Assembly: GCA_963836665.1 (NCBI GenBank)
Contig: CAWIKL010000005.1
Coordinates: 1 to 64,000, forward strand
Source of the DNA: JAICSD01 sp963836665
Lineage (GTDB): Bacteria; Acidobacteriota; Vicinamibacteria; Vicinamibacterales; 2-12-FULL-66-21
Length of the DNA: 64,000 nucleotides
Reading direction: 5' to 3'
In this document: in pieces, positions 46,259 through 55,011 of the stretch
How positions within the stretch are numbered: the stretch's first letter is position 1
How the letters are laid out: the number at the start of each line of letters is the position of its first letter
The notes under the pieces: model-generated
Databases searched by the model: none
Seen by the model: the letters and a program-made list of their open reading frames with translations, nothing else
What the model was told of the DNA's origin: nothing
Position numbers and translations under genes: made by a program

Positions 46259-47439
46259 CCCGTCGCACGGACTCGATCGTCAAGTCGCTGGGGTATGCGA
46301 TCGTCGGCCTCACCGTCGGGATCGGCTGGTGGTTGCCGGCGGCAGCACGCGCCGGACAGAACGCCGGCGCTCCGGCGAGCGTGCGCATTCTGAGCCCGGC
46401 GGAGAACACCTACGTGAGCGGCCCCACGCGCCTCCGCGCCGTGGTCGAGCCAGTCATGGCGGCGTCCGGCGTCGTGTTCTTCGTCGACGGCCGCCAGATC
46501 TGTGCGCTGGCAACGGCCCCCTACGAGTGCGAGTGGGACCCTGGGCCCCGGATCGTCGAACATCAGATCCGGGTGGTCGCCACCCTCACGGGCGGGACGC
46601 GCGTCGTCTCGACGCTGCGAACCAAGGGGATCAGTTTTGCGGAATCGGTCGAGGTGGATGTTGTCCAGATCACCGCCACAGTGACCGACGGCCACGGACA
46701 TTTCGTCAAGGATCTGCCCAAGTCGGCATTTCATGTGTTCGAGGACGAGCGCCCTCAGGCGATCGCCCATTTTTCGGGAGACGACAGTCCGCTGGAACTC
46801 GTCGTGGCCATCGACACCAGCAACAGCATGACGCCATCGCTCGGTCAGCTGAAGGCCGCCGTGAAAGAGTTCCTGGCCGCGCTCCCGACGGCGAATCACG
46901 TGACGCTGCTCGCGTTCAATGCCAGCATCGCCACCCTGACCAGCCGCGCGACCGACCTCACCGAACGCGCTGACGCCGTCGACAAGCTGACGACGTCTGG
47001 GACGACCGTCCTCTACGACACGATCGTGCGCGCGACGGATCTGTTGGGCACCAAGAGCGGACGCAAGGCGATCGTCGTGTTCACCGATGGCGAAGACGAA
47101 GGCAGCCACGCGGCGATCGACGAGGTCGAACGGCGACTGCAGGCCAGCGATGTCACGCTCTACATGATTGGGCTGGGCCGCGGCACATCGCTGGAGCCTC
47201 TGAAACAAGTCATGTTGCGCTTGGCGCAGCCAACCGGCGGGCGCGCGTTATTTACCGACAAGATCGACAAACTCAGGAGTGCGTTTCAGGATCTTCTGGA
47301 CGAATTGTCGCATCAGTACCTGGTTGGGTATGAGTCGACGAACGCGAAGCGCGACGGCACGTTCCGGCGTATCAAAGTCGACGTGGACGGCCACTATCAG
47401 GTGCGAGCGCGCCAAGGCTACCGCGCCCCGACGCGGTAG
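46255..47439 (+). CDS. Secreted VWA protein of the acidobacterial VWFA-related family (394 aa)
   Basis: A signal peptide or N-terminal anchor (about 1-34) is followed by an Ig-like/bacterial adhesion-type beta domain (about 40-125, VRILSPAENTYVSGP..), the family segment ITATVTDGHGHFVKDLxxxxFHVFED, and a VWA domain (about 180-370) with the metal site DTSNSM, the LYDT threonine region and VVFTDGEDEGS. It ends in the typical ..VRARQGYRAP. Translation is coupled (ATGA) to the large secreted protein upstream. The VWA probably binds a partner in the envelope. It is complete, and related to the protein at 18333-19259. Confidence 0.87.
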   Translation: MTRRTDSIVKSLGYAIVGLTVGIGWWLPAAARAGQNAGAPASVRILSPAENTYVSGPTRLRAVVEPVMAASGVVFFVDGRQICALATAPYECEWDPGPRIVEHQIRVVATLTGGTRVVSTLRTKGISFAESVEVDVVQITATVTDGHGHFVKDLPKSAFHVFEDERPQAIAHFSGDDSPLELVVAIDTSNSMTPSLGQLKAAVKEFLAALPTANHVTLLAFNASIATLTSRATDLTERADAVDKLTTSGTTVLYDTIVRATDLLGTKSGRKAIVVFTDGEDEGSHAAIDEVERRLQASDVTLYMIGLGRGTSLEPLKQVMLRLAQPTGGRALFTDKIDKLRSAFQDLLDELSHQYLVGYESTNAKRDGTFRRIKVDVDGHYQVRARQGYRAPTR

Positions 47440-47499
47440 CCCACGTCGTCATTGCCCATGGTGCGGACCGCCAACGACCTGCTCGGGCATCTCATGCGG

Positions 47500-49401
47500 T
47501 CAGCGGCCCGACAGGATCTCGGGTGTTTCGTTGCGGCGCAGGGTGACCGTGAATGTCGCGCCCCCGTCGGGATTGTCGTGGGCTTCGATGGTGCCACCAT
47601 GCGCTTCGACAATCGTTCGCGTGATCGCGAGTCCGATCCCGAGGCCCTGCGTTTTCGTCGTGACGAATGGCGTGAACAGCCTGTCCTTGATCTGCGCCGG
47701 CAAACCCGTACCAGTGTCGCGCACGGATATGGCGACATCGGCCGCCCGGACTTCGGTTCTGATGGTGACGCGACGACCCGCCGCGGGTGTCTCGGCCATC
47801 GCGTCCATGGCGTTGATCACCAGGTTCACGAGGACCTGCTGCAAGAGCACTTGATCGCCGGTGATGATGCAGGGACTCGGCGACAGATTGACGGTGATCT
47901 CGATCTGCCCCGCTCGCATGTCGTGAGCCACGAGCGCAAGACTTCCATGTATCACACCGTCGAGGTCGATCGGTTTCTTGTCCAGTTGATGACTTCGGAG
48001 CATTGTCCGATGCCGATCGATGATCTCTGTGGCTTGGACGCCCCCGCTCTCGATGTCGGACAGAATCTCGCCCATCGTGTCGATCGTCGCACGATCGGCG
48101 GTGATCATCATGCGACCTGCCTGGGCGTTGTGGATCATCGAGCTGAGGGGTTGGCCGAGCTCGTGGGCAATCGAGCTCGTCAACGTCGACATCGTCTGGC
48201 GACGACTAGCGTCGGCGGCTAGCGCCAGGTTCCTCCGGCTCTCGTCCTCGGCCCTTCGGCGTGCGCGTCGCTGATACAGGAGCCCGACGATCAGGAGCGA
48301 TTGGACGGCCAGCACGCCGGCGGCGCTCAGCACTGTGCCCTTATATACGCTCCACAGGCTCGGCCCTCGATAGCGCACCGTGCTCCCTGGCGGCAAAAGG
48401 CTGTCAGTGATGGCCCATCGCTGGAGTTCACGCCAGTCGAATATTGGTGGACTGGGTGTTCGCGGCGCCACGGTGATGCTTCGGGGCGGCGCGCCGTTCA
48501 ACAGTCGAAGGGCCACACCGGCCGTATCACGACTGAGGTCGTCGATAGACACCATTGGTCCGCCAACGATACCGGCGCCAAGGTACACGCTCAGCGGCGC
48601 AAACAGGGGCGCATTGGCCCGGGCATGTAGTTCCGCGAACACTCGCTCGTCCGCATACGCGGCCCCCGTCACATCAGTGCCGAACGTGACAAAGAAGATC
48701 GCCGAGTCGTCTGGCAGCCTCGCGCATCGGCGCAGGATCTCTGGTAGCGACAAATCGTCGAACCAAACAAATGTCAGCCGGTCGTGAAATCGAGTGAACT
48801 GGCTCTCGAGCTCGCGATGCCAGAACTGGCCGATCTGGCCCGACCCCATCACCATGAACACCTGTCTGGTCTGGGGCAGCAACTGCAGAACGGTCTCGAT
48901 GGTGCGCGGAAAGTCGACGTCGGCCAGGACAGCGGTCTCGTTGTCTCCAAGCGGAGCGGCGCCGAGATACCGTCGATCGACGGCTGCGATCAGGAGCGGC
49001 GTATCGGGAAAGAGCTGCTGTCGATACTTGCGCGCGAATACCACCGCAGGGCCGGCGACGGCCATGATCAGGTCCGGCTTGGGACGATCGATGAAGGCGG
49101 ACCGGATGTAGTCGACGACCGCCTGTTCGGACGCGCGGACAAACCCTGTCGGGCCCACCACGACCTGGATGACGTTGACGGGTTTGTCGGCACGCTCATC
49201 CAATTCGACGCGAAAGTTGGCGGTGAACTCGTCAACCACCCAGTTGCCGCGATCGAGCGATTGCAACACCAGGACCTGGCGAACGGGCTGAGCGGCCGCG
49301 TGTGCCTCCGTCCCCAGCACCAGCAAACCAGCCAACGCAACGCGTGGGAATCGGCGACCCGGGACGGTTCGGCAGATGAAACTCAGCATGGGACACGACA
49401 C
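47500..49401 (-). CDS. Sensor histidine kinase with ABC-substrate-binding-like periplasmic sensor (633 aa)
   Basis: The N-terminal signal peptide (about 10-38) is followed by a periplasmic-binding-protein-like sensor (about 40-325, VRQVLVLQSLDRGNWVVDEF at its start), of the ABC_sub_bind type seen in some kinases. A membrane helix lies at about 348-370. The cytoplasmic HisKA contains the phospho-acceptor in HELGQPLSS (about 413), and the HATPase domain shows NLVINAMDAM, DTGTGLP and GLGIGLAITRTIVEAHGG. No response regulator or receiver domain lies nearby, so it is an orphan kinase. The listed start is a GTG; the ATG at 49389 (residue 5) is at least as likely. It converges with the VWA gene. Confidence 0.88.
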   Translation of the reverse strand: MSCPMLSFICRTVPGRRFPRVALAGLLVLGTEAHAAAQPVRQVLVLQSLDRGNWVVDEFTANFRVELDERADKPVNVIQVVVGPTGFVRASEQAVVDYIRSAFIDRPKPDLIMAVAGPAVVFARKYRQQLFPDTPLLIAAVDRRYLGAAPLGDNETAVLADVDFPRTIETVLQLLPQTRQVFMVMGSGQIGQFWHRELESQFTRFHDRLTFVWFDDLSLPEILRRCARLPDDSAIFFVTFGTDVTGAAYADERVFAELHARANAPLFAPLSVYLGAGIVGGPMVSIDDLSRDTAGVALRLLNGAPPRSITVAPRTPSPPIFDWRELQRWAITDSLLPPGSTVRYRGPSLWSVYKGTVLSAAGVLAVQSLLIVGLLYQRRARRRAEDESRRNLALAADASRRQTMSTLTSSIAHELGQPLSSMIHNAQAGRMMITADRATIDTMGEILSDIESGGVQATEIIDRHRTMLRSHQLDKKPIDLDGVIHGSLALVAHDMRAGQIEITVNLSPSPCIITGDQVLLQQVLVNLVINAMDAMAETPAAGRRVTIRTEVRAADVAISVRDTGTGLPAQIKDRLFTPFVTTKTQGLGIGLAITRTIVEAHGGTIEAHDNPDGGATFTVTLRRNETPEILSGR

Positions 49402-49507
49402 GACCGCTGTCGGTCGTTATCCACCGGCCGCCGGCCGAGTCTGAGGGCCCGGGCTTCCGTCGACGGGATGCGCTTGACTGCTGATATTGGACCGGGGCGT
49501 GCCCGGT

Positions 49508-49756
49508 TCAGTGCGAGAACGCCCCGCGCCATCCATGAGGCAGAATCTCAGGACCGCCCGCTTGTTCCCAGTGCTCCGCGTCGAGTTGCCGCTCGAGCGT
49601 CGTGACATATGTCTCAAAGGCCACGCCGTCGCGAAAGCGCTCGATCTGGACAGGGCGCCCAGGCCACGTCACCTCGAGCACGTACTCGTTGGTGGCCGAT
49701 TCGAAACGCGTTTCGATCCGCAGCGCGTCATCTGCCCGCTTGAAGAACCACACCAT
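49508..49756 (-). CDS. Small conserved hypothetical protein (82 aa), paralogue of the 14.3-kb small ORF
   Basis: The start ATG at 49756 opens the conserved MVWFFKR motif. The rest reads as three short strands (ALRIETRF, EYVLEVTW, QIERF) and a C-terminal helix with several tryptophans. It aligns over its length with the 14282-14506 product. A TACACT box just upstream would serve as -10 with a very short leader. The much longer ORF upstream is not coding. The function is unknown; I have the impression that such 80-residue proteins are common in Acidobacteriota. Confidence 0.62.
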   Translation of the reverse strand: MVWFFKRADDALRIETRFESATNEYVLEVTWPGRPVQIERFRDGVAFETYVTTLERQLDAEHWEQAGGPEILPHGWRGAFSH

Positions 49757-49821
49757 GTGAGCGTCAAGTGTAGCGTATCGGCCATCGGCGCAGGCATCCA
49801 ACAGGCTACTATGATGCCGAA

Positions 49822-51294
49822 ATGTTGGACGCAAACGCGGACGGGTGTCCGCCGGAGGGTTCGTCGGCGGCGGTAGTCGTCGCTGATGTCCTTGGTCTAT
49901 GTAGCCTCGTACTGGCAATCTCCGCCTACGCGTTTTCTGGAGTGCGACTGCGATTCGGCGGAACACGACTCGAAGTGGATTCCATGTGGCCGCCGATAAT
50001 CGTGGCGGCCGTGCTCCTGATAGGTCGACACCTGTTCCGTCCGAGGCCCTCGCTTGCGGCGGTCGTGAGCCGGCGTGTCGGCAGCATGTTTGCGTGCGCG
50101 GATTGGAGGACCGCAATTGCGGTCGGTGCCACGAGTCGGATTGCGATGTGGCTCGTCGCGGTGCTCGCCTTGACCTTCAGCGCCGACGGTACTGGCGTCC
50201 GGCTTCGATCCGCGCCGGGATCACCGATCCAGCTGGAAGACATCTTCCTGAAATGGGACGGTGGCTGGTACGTGTTCACAGCCGCTCACGGCTACGTATG
50301 GGAAGGGCATACGCAAAAGGCACAAAACGTGGCCTTCTTTCCAGCTTATCCCCTGCTTGTTCGGACTGTCGGGTCCCTGATGGGGGCGCGCGTAGTTAGT
50401 ACGGACGCTCGTGAGGGGGAGTCAAGGGACTTTCGGAACGCTCAGGAGCGGCGCTTGATCTACGCCGGGCTGATGATTTCGTGTCTGGCGTTCGTGTGGG
50501 GACTTCGCAATCTCGCCGCTATTGCGGCACACACCGTCGGCCCAGACGCCCGAACAGCCGCGGTGCTCCTGCTGGCGTGGTATCCATTTGCCGTGTTCTA
50601 CGGCGAGGTTTACACGGAGAGTCTCTTTTTGCTCGCACTGACGGGGACGTGGCTTGAGATCCTGCGTGACCGGTGGGGCAGGAGCGCCGCCTGGGGGCTG
50701 CTTCTCGGGCTGACGCGCCCGGTCGGGTTCCTTGTCTCAATCCCGATCGCGATACTGGCGCTCAAGCGGTTCTCGCATCCCATGGCACGGCCGGCGAGGA
50801 TGCTCCTTTCTGTCTGTGCACCTGTGGTGGGCGTTCTTGTCTTTTCTTGGTACATGCACGGCTACACCGGACATTGGCTCGAATGGATGGAGAATCAGGG
50901 AGCTTGGAATCGTTTCAATCCCGACGTCAATCTTGGCCACGTCATTCCCGCTCGGATCCACGAAATTTGGACGGATGGCTTCGTGGGCTACATTTATCAC
51001 TACCCGGCAGAATTCCTGAACGCCGCGGCGACGATTGGTAGCATGGCTCTGATTATTCCAATCGGCAGACGGCTGGGGAGCGAATATGCAGTGCTGACGT
51101 TGTTGCTCGTTGGACTTCCCCTGTTCGCAGGCGGGTTCATGACGATGGGCCGCTTTACGGCGCCAGTGTTTCCAATCTTCATTTACCTCGCAACGGTGGG
51201 CCGGGCAAGTGTCCGTGATGCGCTGGTTCCTGTGTGGGCGACGCTACAGGGACTAATAGCTGCACTACACGCCCTTGGTAAGCCGTTGTACTAA
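49822..51294 (+). CDS. PIG-V-like polytopic glycosyltransferase (490 aa)
   Basis: About ten membrane segments are seen, with the GT-C/PIG-V (GT76) motifs in the right order: KWDGGWYVFTAAHGY in the first large loop (about residue 148), NVAFFPAYPLL (about 170) and FYGEVYTESLFLL (about 265). The enzyme would use polyprenyl-phosphate-mannose at the outer face of the inner membrane. The first 30 residues are of low complexity and the true start might be later. It is divergent from the 82-residue ORF and followed closely by a DUF1801 gene. Confidence 0.78.
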   Translation: MLDANADGCPPEGSSAAVVVADVLGLCSLVLAISAYAFSGVRLRFGGTRLEVDSMWPPIIVAAVLLIGRHLFRPRPSLAAVVSRRVGSMFACADWRTAIAVGATSRIAMWLVAVLALTFSADGTGVRLRSAPGSPIQLEDIFLKWDGGWYVFTAAHGYVWEGHTQKAQNVAFFPAYPLLVRTVGSLMGARVVSTDAREGESRDFRNAQERRLIYAGLMISCLAFVWGLRNLAAIAAHTVGPDARTAAVLLLAWYPFAVFYGEVYTESLFLLALTGTWLEILRDRWGRSAAWGLLLGLTRPVGFLVSIPIAILALKRFSHPMARPARMLLSVCAPVVGVLVFSWYMHGYTGHWLEWMENQGAWNRFNPDVNLGHVIPARIHEIWTDGFVGYIYHYPAEFLNAAATIGSMALIIPIGRRLGSEYAVLTLLLVGLPLFAGGFMTMGRFTAPVFPIFIYLATVGRASVRDALVPVWATLQGLIAALHALGKPLY

Positions 51295-51307
51295 AGAAAC
51301 AGAATCC

Positions 51308-51847
51308 ATGAAACCACCATCGAACGTCAAGACGCCGGCGCAATACATCGCCTCACTCCCCGCCGACCGTGCCCAGACGATCGCGACGGTGCGCGCACTC
51401 GTGAACAAGCACATGCCGCGCGGCTACGATGAGTGCCTCGTCTGGGGCACGATCGGCTGGACGATCCCCCTGTCTCGATATCCGGATACTTACAACAAGC
51501 AGCCGATCTGCTACGTCGCGCTGTCGTCGCAGAAGAACTACTGCTCGCTCTACCTGATGGGCGCGTTTTGGAGTGCGAGTCAGCTCGAGCAGCTGAAGGC
51601 GGCGTTCAAGGCGGCGGGGAAGAAGCTCGACATGGGGAAGTGTTGCGTTCATTTCGAGTCGCCCGATGATTTACCGCTCGACGCGATTGGCAAGCTGATC
51701 GCAGCGATTTCGACCGAGACGTGGATCGAGATGTACGAACAATCGCGCTTGACGACCAAGGCGGGGCAGGCGCAGATGGCGAAGCGAGGCGCCCCATCGG
51801 CGAGCAAAGTGCCCGCCAAGCGCGTAGTCACCAAGCGTCGCCGGTAA
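51308..51847 (+). CDS. DUF1801 domain protein (179 aa)
   Basis: This small cytosolic protein of the DUF1801 (YdhG-like) fold has the typical opening ..YIASLPADRAQTIATVRALV, a central VWGTIGWTIPLSRYPDTYNKQP, and YCSLYLMGAFW. The C-terminal tail is basic and disordered (PAKRVVTKRRR), which is common in this family and hints at nucleic-acid or polyanion association, but no function is known. The ATG at 51308 is preferred to an in-frame upstream GTG that overlaps the glycosyltransferase stop. Confidence 0.86.
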   Translation: MKPPSNVKTPAQYIASLPADRAQTIATVRALVNKHMPRGYDECLVWGTIGWTIPLSRYPDTYNKQPICYVALSSQKNYCSLYLMGAFWSASQLEQLKAAFKAAGKKLDMGKCCVHFESPDDLPLDAIGKLIAAISTETWIEMYEQSRLTTKAGQAQMAKRGAPSASKVPAKRVVTKRRR

Positions 51848-51932
51848 CGTTCCCAGCATGACTCGCCGATACCTGGCCACCTGGGTTCGGCCCGGTTGAA
51901 CTGCTCGGGCGGTTTGCGTCTGGTACAAAGTG

Positions 51933-53438
51933 ATGAAATCCACGCCGCGTCAGTGGACGCTGGTTGCTACGATTCTCGGCTCGAGCCTCACGTTCATCGA
52001 TGGCACTGTCGTCAACGTGGCCTTGCCGGCGTTCCAGGCCGACCTCCACGCGACGATTACCGATGTCCAGTGGGTGATTGAAGCGTACTCGCTGTTTCTG
52101 GGCGGCCTGATTCTCGTCGGCGGATCGTTGGGAGATCAATTCGGGCGCAAACGCATGTTCCTTATGGGCGTTGCGGTGTTCACGCTGGCGTCCGTTGCCT
52201 GCGGCTTAGCCCCTTCGATCCGTGGGCTGATCGCGGCTCGCGCGGTCCAGGGTGTGGGCGCGGCCTTCCTGGTCCCCGGCAGCCTGGCAATCATCAGCGC
52301 GACCTTCGACGGAGCGGATCGCGGCCGCGCGATCGGGACATGGTCCGGCTTCAGCGCGATCACGTCCGGCATTGGCCCCGTCGCGGGCGGTTGGCTGATC
52401 GAGCACGTGAACTGGCGGGCCGCGTTCTTCCTCAACGTGCCGATCGCCGCGCTCGTCATCCTGCTCTCCGTGCGCTTCATGAACGAGAGCCGAGATGACT
52501 CGCGCACCTCGGTTATCGACTGGCCGGGTGTCCTACTCGGCGTGGTGGGTCTCGGCGCCGTGGTCTTTGCCCTCATCGAATGGCCACGGACGGACGCAAA
52601 CAGGTCTGTGGCCACCTCATCCCTGGCGCTTGGCGTCCTTTCACTAATCGCGTTTGCCGTCGTGGAAAGCCGGGTGGCTGCTCCGATGGTGCCGCTCGGT
52701 TTGTTCCGGTCGCGTGTGTTTACGCTGGCCAATCTGCTGACGCTGCTTCTCTACGCTGCCCTGGCCACGGTCTTTTGGCTGGTTCCCTTGAACCTTATCG
52801 AGGTGCAGCATTATTCCGCCACTGCTGCCGGTGCCTCGTTGCTGGCGTTCCCGCTCCTGATGTTTGTCCTCTCGCGCTGGTCCGGCGGTCTCGTTGCGAA
52901 GGTTGGCAGCCGGCTCCCCCTCACGGTCGGCCCCATCGTCTCGGCGATCGGGTTGGCGCTCTTTGCACGCCCGGACATCGGCGGTTCCTATTGGACGACG
53001 TTCTTCCCGGCTGTCGCCGTGCTCGGACTTGGAATGGCGATCGTGGTGGCGCCGTTGACCGCGACGGTGATGAACGCCGTCGAGGCCGAGCACGCCGGCG
53101 TCGCGTCCGGCGTGAACAACGCCGTGTCGCGCGTCGCGGGGCTTGTTGCGATCGCCCTGTTCGGGATCGTGCTGGTTCGCGGCTTCGACGCGCGCGTTGG
53201 GCCGGCTCTCGACCGGATGCAGTTGCCGGTGATGGCCCGATCCGCCGTCGACCGCCAACTGCCTAGACTGGCAGGCGCGGAGCTGGCGGCCCCGGACATC
53301 GTTGCAAGTGTCGAACCCGATCGGCGCGACGACATTCGCCGCGCGGTCGACGAATCGTTTGTGTCTGCGTTCCGTCGCGTGATGTTGACGGCCGCCGCGA
53401 TCGCGCTTGCTGCTGCGGTCGCCGGCGCGCTGACATGA
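51933..53438 (+). CDS. MFS drug:H+ antiporter, DHA2 (EmrB/QacA) family (501 aa)
   Basis: The transporter has about fourteen hydrophobic segments. Motif D-like FIDGTVVNVALP lies in TM1, and motif A (GDQFGRKR) follows TM2. The 14-TM-type motif C (GPVAGGWLIEHVNWRAAFFLN) is in TM5. It would export small toxic compounds in exchange for protons. The start is ATG 51933 (GTG 51930 is just ahead). It overlaps the following methyltransferase by four bases (ATGA), and this one by the same arrangement the MmcQ-like gene, so the three form an operon. There is no adjacent MFP or regulator. Confidence 0.91.
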   Translation: MKSTPRQWTLVATILGSSLTFIDGTVVNVALPAFQADLHATITDVQWVIEAYSLFLGGLILVGGSLGDQFGRKRMFLMGVAVFTLASVACGLAPSIRGLIAARAVQGVGAAFLVPGSLAIISATFDGADRGRAIGTWSGFSAITSGIGPVAGGWLIEHVNWRAAFFLNVPIAALVILLSVRFMNESRDDSRTSVIDWPGVLLGVVGLGAVVFALIEWPRTDANRSVATSSLALGVLSLIAFAVVESRVAAPMVPLGLFRSRVFTLANLLTLLLYAALATVFWLVPLNLIEVQHYSATAAGASLLAFPLLMFVLSRWSGGLVAKVGSRLPLTVGPIVSAIGLALFARPDIGGSYWTTFFPAVAVLGLGMAIVVAPLTATVMNAVEAEHAGVASGVNNAVSRVAGLVAIALFGIVLVRGFDARVGPALDRMQLPVMARSAVDRQLPRLAGAELAAPDIVASVEPDRRDDIRRAVDESFVSAFRRVMLTAAAIALAAAVAGALT

Positions 53439-54268
53439 CACGGGAACCAATGACTTACACGCACGGTCACCACGAGAGCGTATTGCGGTCGCACAAGTGG
53501 CGTACGGTCGACAACTCGGCCGCGTACCTCGCCCCGCACCTCACATCCGGCACCAGCGTGCTCGACCTCGGGTGCGGGCCGGGCACGATTACGGCTGACA
53601 TCGGTCGGCGGGTTGCGCCCGGCCGGGTCCTCGGCATCGATGCCTCGGCCGCCGTGATCGACGAGGCGCGACGCGCCGGCGGCGGGCCGAATGTCGAGTT
53701 CTCGGTCGGCGACCTCTATGCCCTCGAAATGGACGAGCATACGTTTGCCGTCGTGCACGCGCATCAAGTACTCCAGCATCTTCCCGATCCCGTTCGCGCG
53801 CTACGCGAAATGAAGCGAGTGTGCAAGCCGGGCGGGCTGGTTGCGGCGCGCGACGGTGACTATGGCGCCTTCCGTTGGTACCCCGACGAGCCCGCGATTG
53901 ACCGCTGGCTGGCCCTGTACCGCAACATCGCGCGCCGCAACGCAGGCGAGCCCGACGCGGGCCGATTCCTCCTGGCGTGGGCGCACGCCGCGGGTTTCGA
54001 CGACGTGCGAGCGGGCGCCTCAGTCTGGTGCTTCGCGACGCCCGACGACCGCGCATGGTGGGGTGGGCTGTGGGCCGATCGCATGACCGATTCCTCGATC
54101 GCACGGCAAGCCGTCACCGACGGCCTCGCAACAGAGCAGGAACTACGCGAGATCGCCCAAGGATGGCGCCGCTGGGCGACGCATCCCGACGCCTGGTACG
54201 CGGTCCTCCACGGCGAGATCCTCTGCCGCGTTCCCGGTACGTTTACGGCTGACCCGCTTTCGACATGA
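53435..54268 (+). CDS. Class I SAM-dependent methyltransferase (277 aa)
   Basis: The Rossmann core of UbiE/Coq5-type methyltransferases is clear: VLDLGCGPGT (SAM loop, about residue 45), GIDAS, VHAHQVLQHLPDPVRALREMKRVCKPGG. The C-terminal part (about 150-277) is rich in tryptophan and arginine and differs from UbiE. Substrate unknown. The gene is the middle member of the MFS operon, and translational coupling (ATGA on both sides) suggests that the methylated compound and the exporter are related. Confidence 0.87.
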   Translation: MTREPMTYTHGHHESVLRSHKWRTVDNSAAYLAPHLTSGTSVLDLGCGPGTITADIGRRVAPGRVLGIDASAAVIDEARRAGGGPNVEFSVGDLYALEMDEHTFAVVHAHQVLQHLPDPVRALREMKRVCKPGGLVAARDGDYGAFRWYPDEPAIDRWLALYRNIARRNAGEPDAGRFLLAWAHAAGFDDVRAGASVWCFATPDDRAWWGGLWADRMTDSSIARQAVTDGLATEQELREIAQGWRRWATHPDAWYAVLHGEILCRVPGTFTADPLST

Positions 54269-54633
54269 CTGCGGCCGACTTTCGGCGTATAGCACTCAGC
54301 TTTGATGGCGCCACGGAGGGATCGCACATGGGTGCGGTTGACTTCCGAGTGGGTGGGCACATCTTCGCCACACTGGCCTCCGTCAAGGACGGCTTCGGAA
54401 ATGTGCTGCTCACGCTGGAGATGCAGGCTGAGTTCGTAGCCGAGGCGCCGGATCTATTCGTACCGGTGACCGGCGGCTGGGGGCGAATGGGTGCGACACA
54501 CATTCGGCTGGCCCGAGCCAATCGTGACATCCTGACGGGCGCTCTACGCGCTGCCTGGAAGCTGCGCGTCGACAAGAACGCCGCGGCACGATCTGGCCGA
54601 CGCACCCGCCCTCGTCGGATTCCGCCGACGTAG
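54265..54633 (+). CDS. MmcQ/YjbR family protein (122 aa)
   Basis: This double-wing DNA-binding-like fold has the family pattern: ADFRRIALSFDGATEGSHMG, then DFRVGGHIFATL, and the C-terminal helix region. The C-terminus after residue 105 (basic, ArgPro-rich) is longer than the domain. It is the last member of the MFS / methyltransferase operon (four-base overlap). Biochemical role unknown despite the DNA-binding name. Confidence 0.86.
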   Translation: MTAADFRRIALSFDGATEGSHMGAVDFRVGGHIFATLASVKDGFGNVLLTLEMQAEFVAEAPDLFVPVTGGWGRMGATHIRLARANRDILTGALRAAWKLRVDKNAAARSGRRTRPRRIPPT

Positions 54634-54672
54634 TCCCGGAAGGCCAGGTCGGCACCATGGGCGACGGTCTCG

Positions 54673-55002
54673 CTACTTGGGATTTGGATCGCCTGTGGGG
54701 CGCGCTGACGCTGAGCGAGGCCGCGCAGTCCGGCTCCAGAGCCAGCCGCCGACGCCGAGCGTCGCCACTAACGCGGCGGCACCCGCCGGCCATTTCGAAC
54801 GCGCCCGTGCGGGCGTGGGCTCGAGCAGGCGCTTGAACGCCGCCGCGGTGTCCTCGCTCGCCTCGCGTGGACGAATGCGACGTTCTTGGACCGGAACCCA
54901 CTTGCTGAGGGGCACGAAGGACGCCGAGGTGCAAATGGGACAATGCGTAGCGGCGTGGATCTCCTGGCAATCCAAGCACAGTCGCGCAACGTGAAGCTGC
55001 AT
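54673..55002 (-). CDS. Small zinc-ribbon membrane protein (109 aa)
   Basis: Two CxxC pairs near the N-terminus (CLDC at 9-12, CPIC at 21-24) form a zinc ribbon. A basic linker of about 45 residues follows, then one membrane helix (about residues 71-90, WPAGAAALVATLGVGGWLW) and a short tail. The layout is cytosolic ribbon plus C-terminal anchor. I do not know a function; proteins of this layout occur in Acidobacteriota. It lies just downstream of the polytopic membrane protein on the same strand (nine-base gap) and may share its transcript. Confidence 0.58.
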   Translation of the reverse strand: MQLHVARLCLDCQEIHAATHCPICTSASFVPLSKWVPVQERRIRPREASEDTAAAFKRLLEPTPARARSKWPAGAAALVATLGVGGWLWSRTARPRSASARPTGDPNPK

Positions 55003-55011
55003 CCATGTAAT

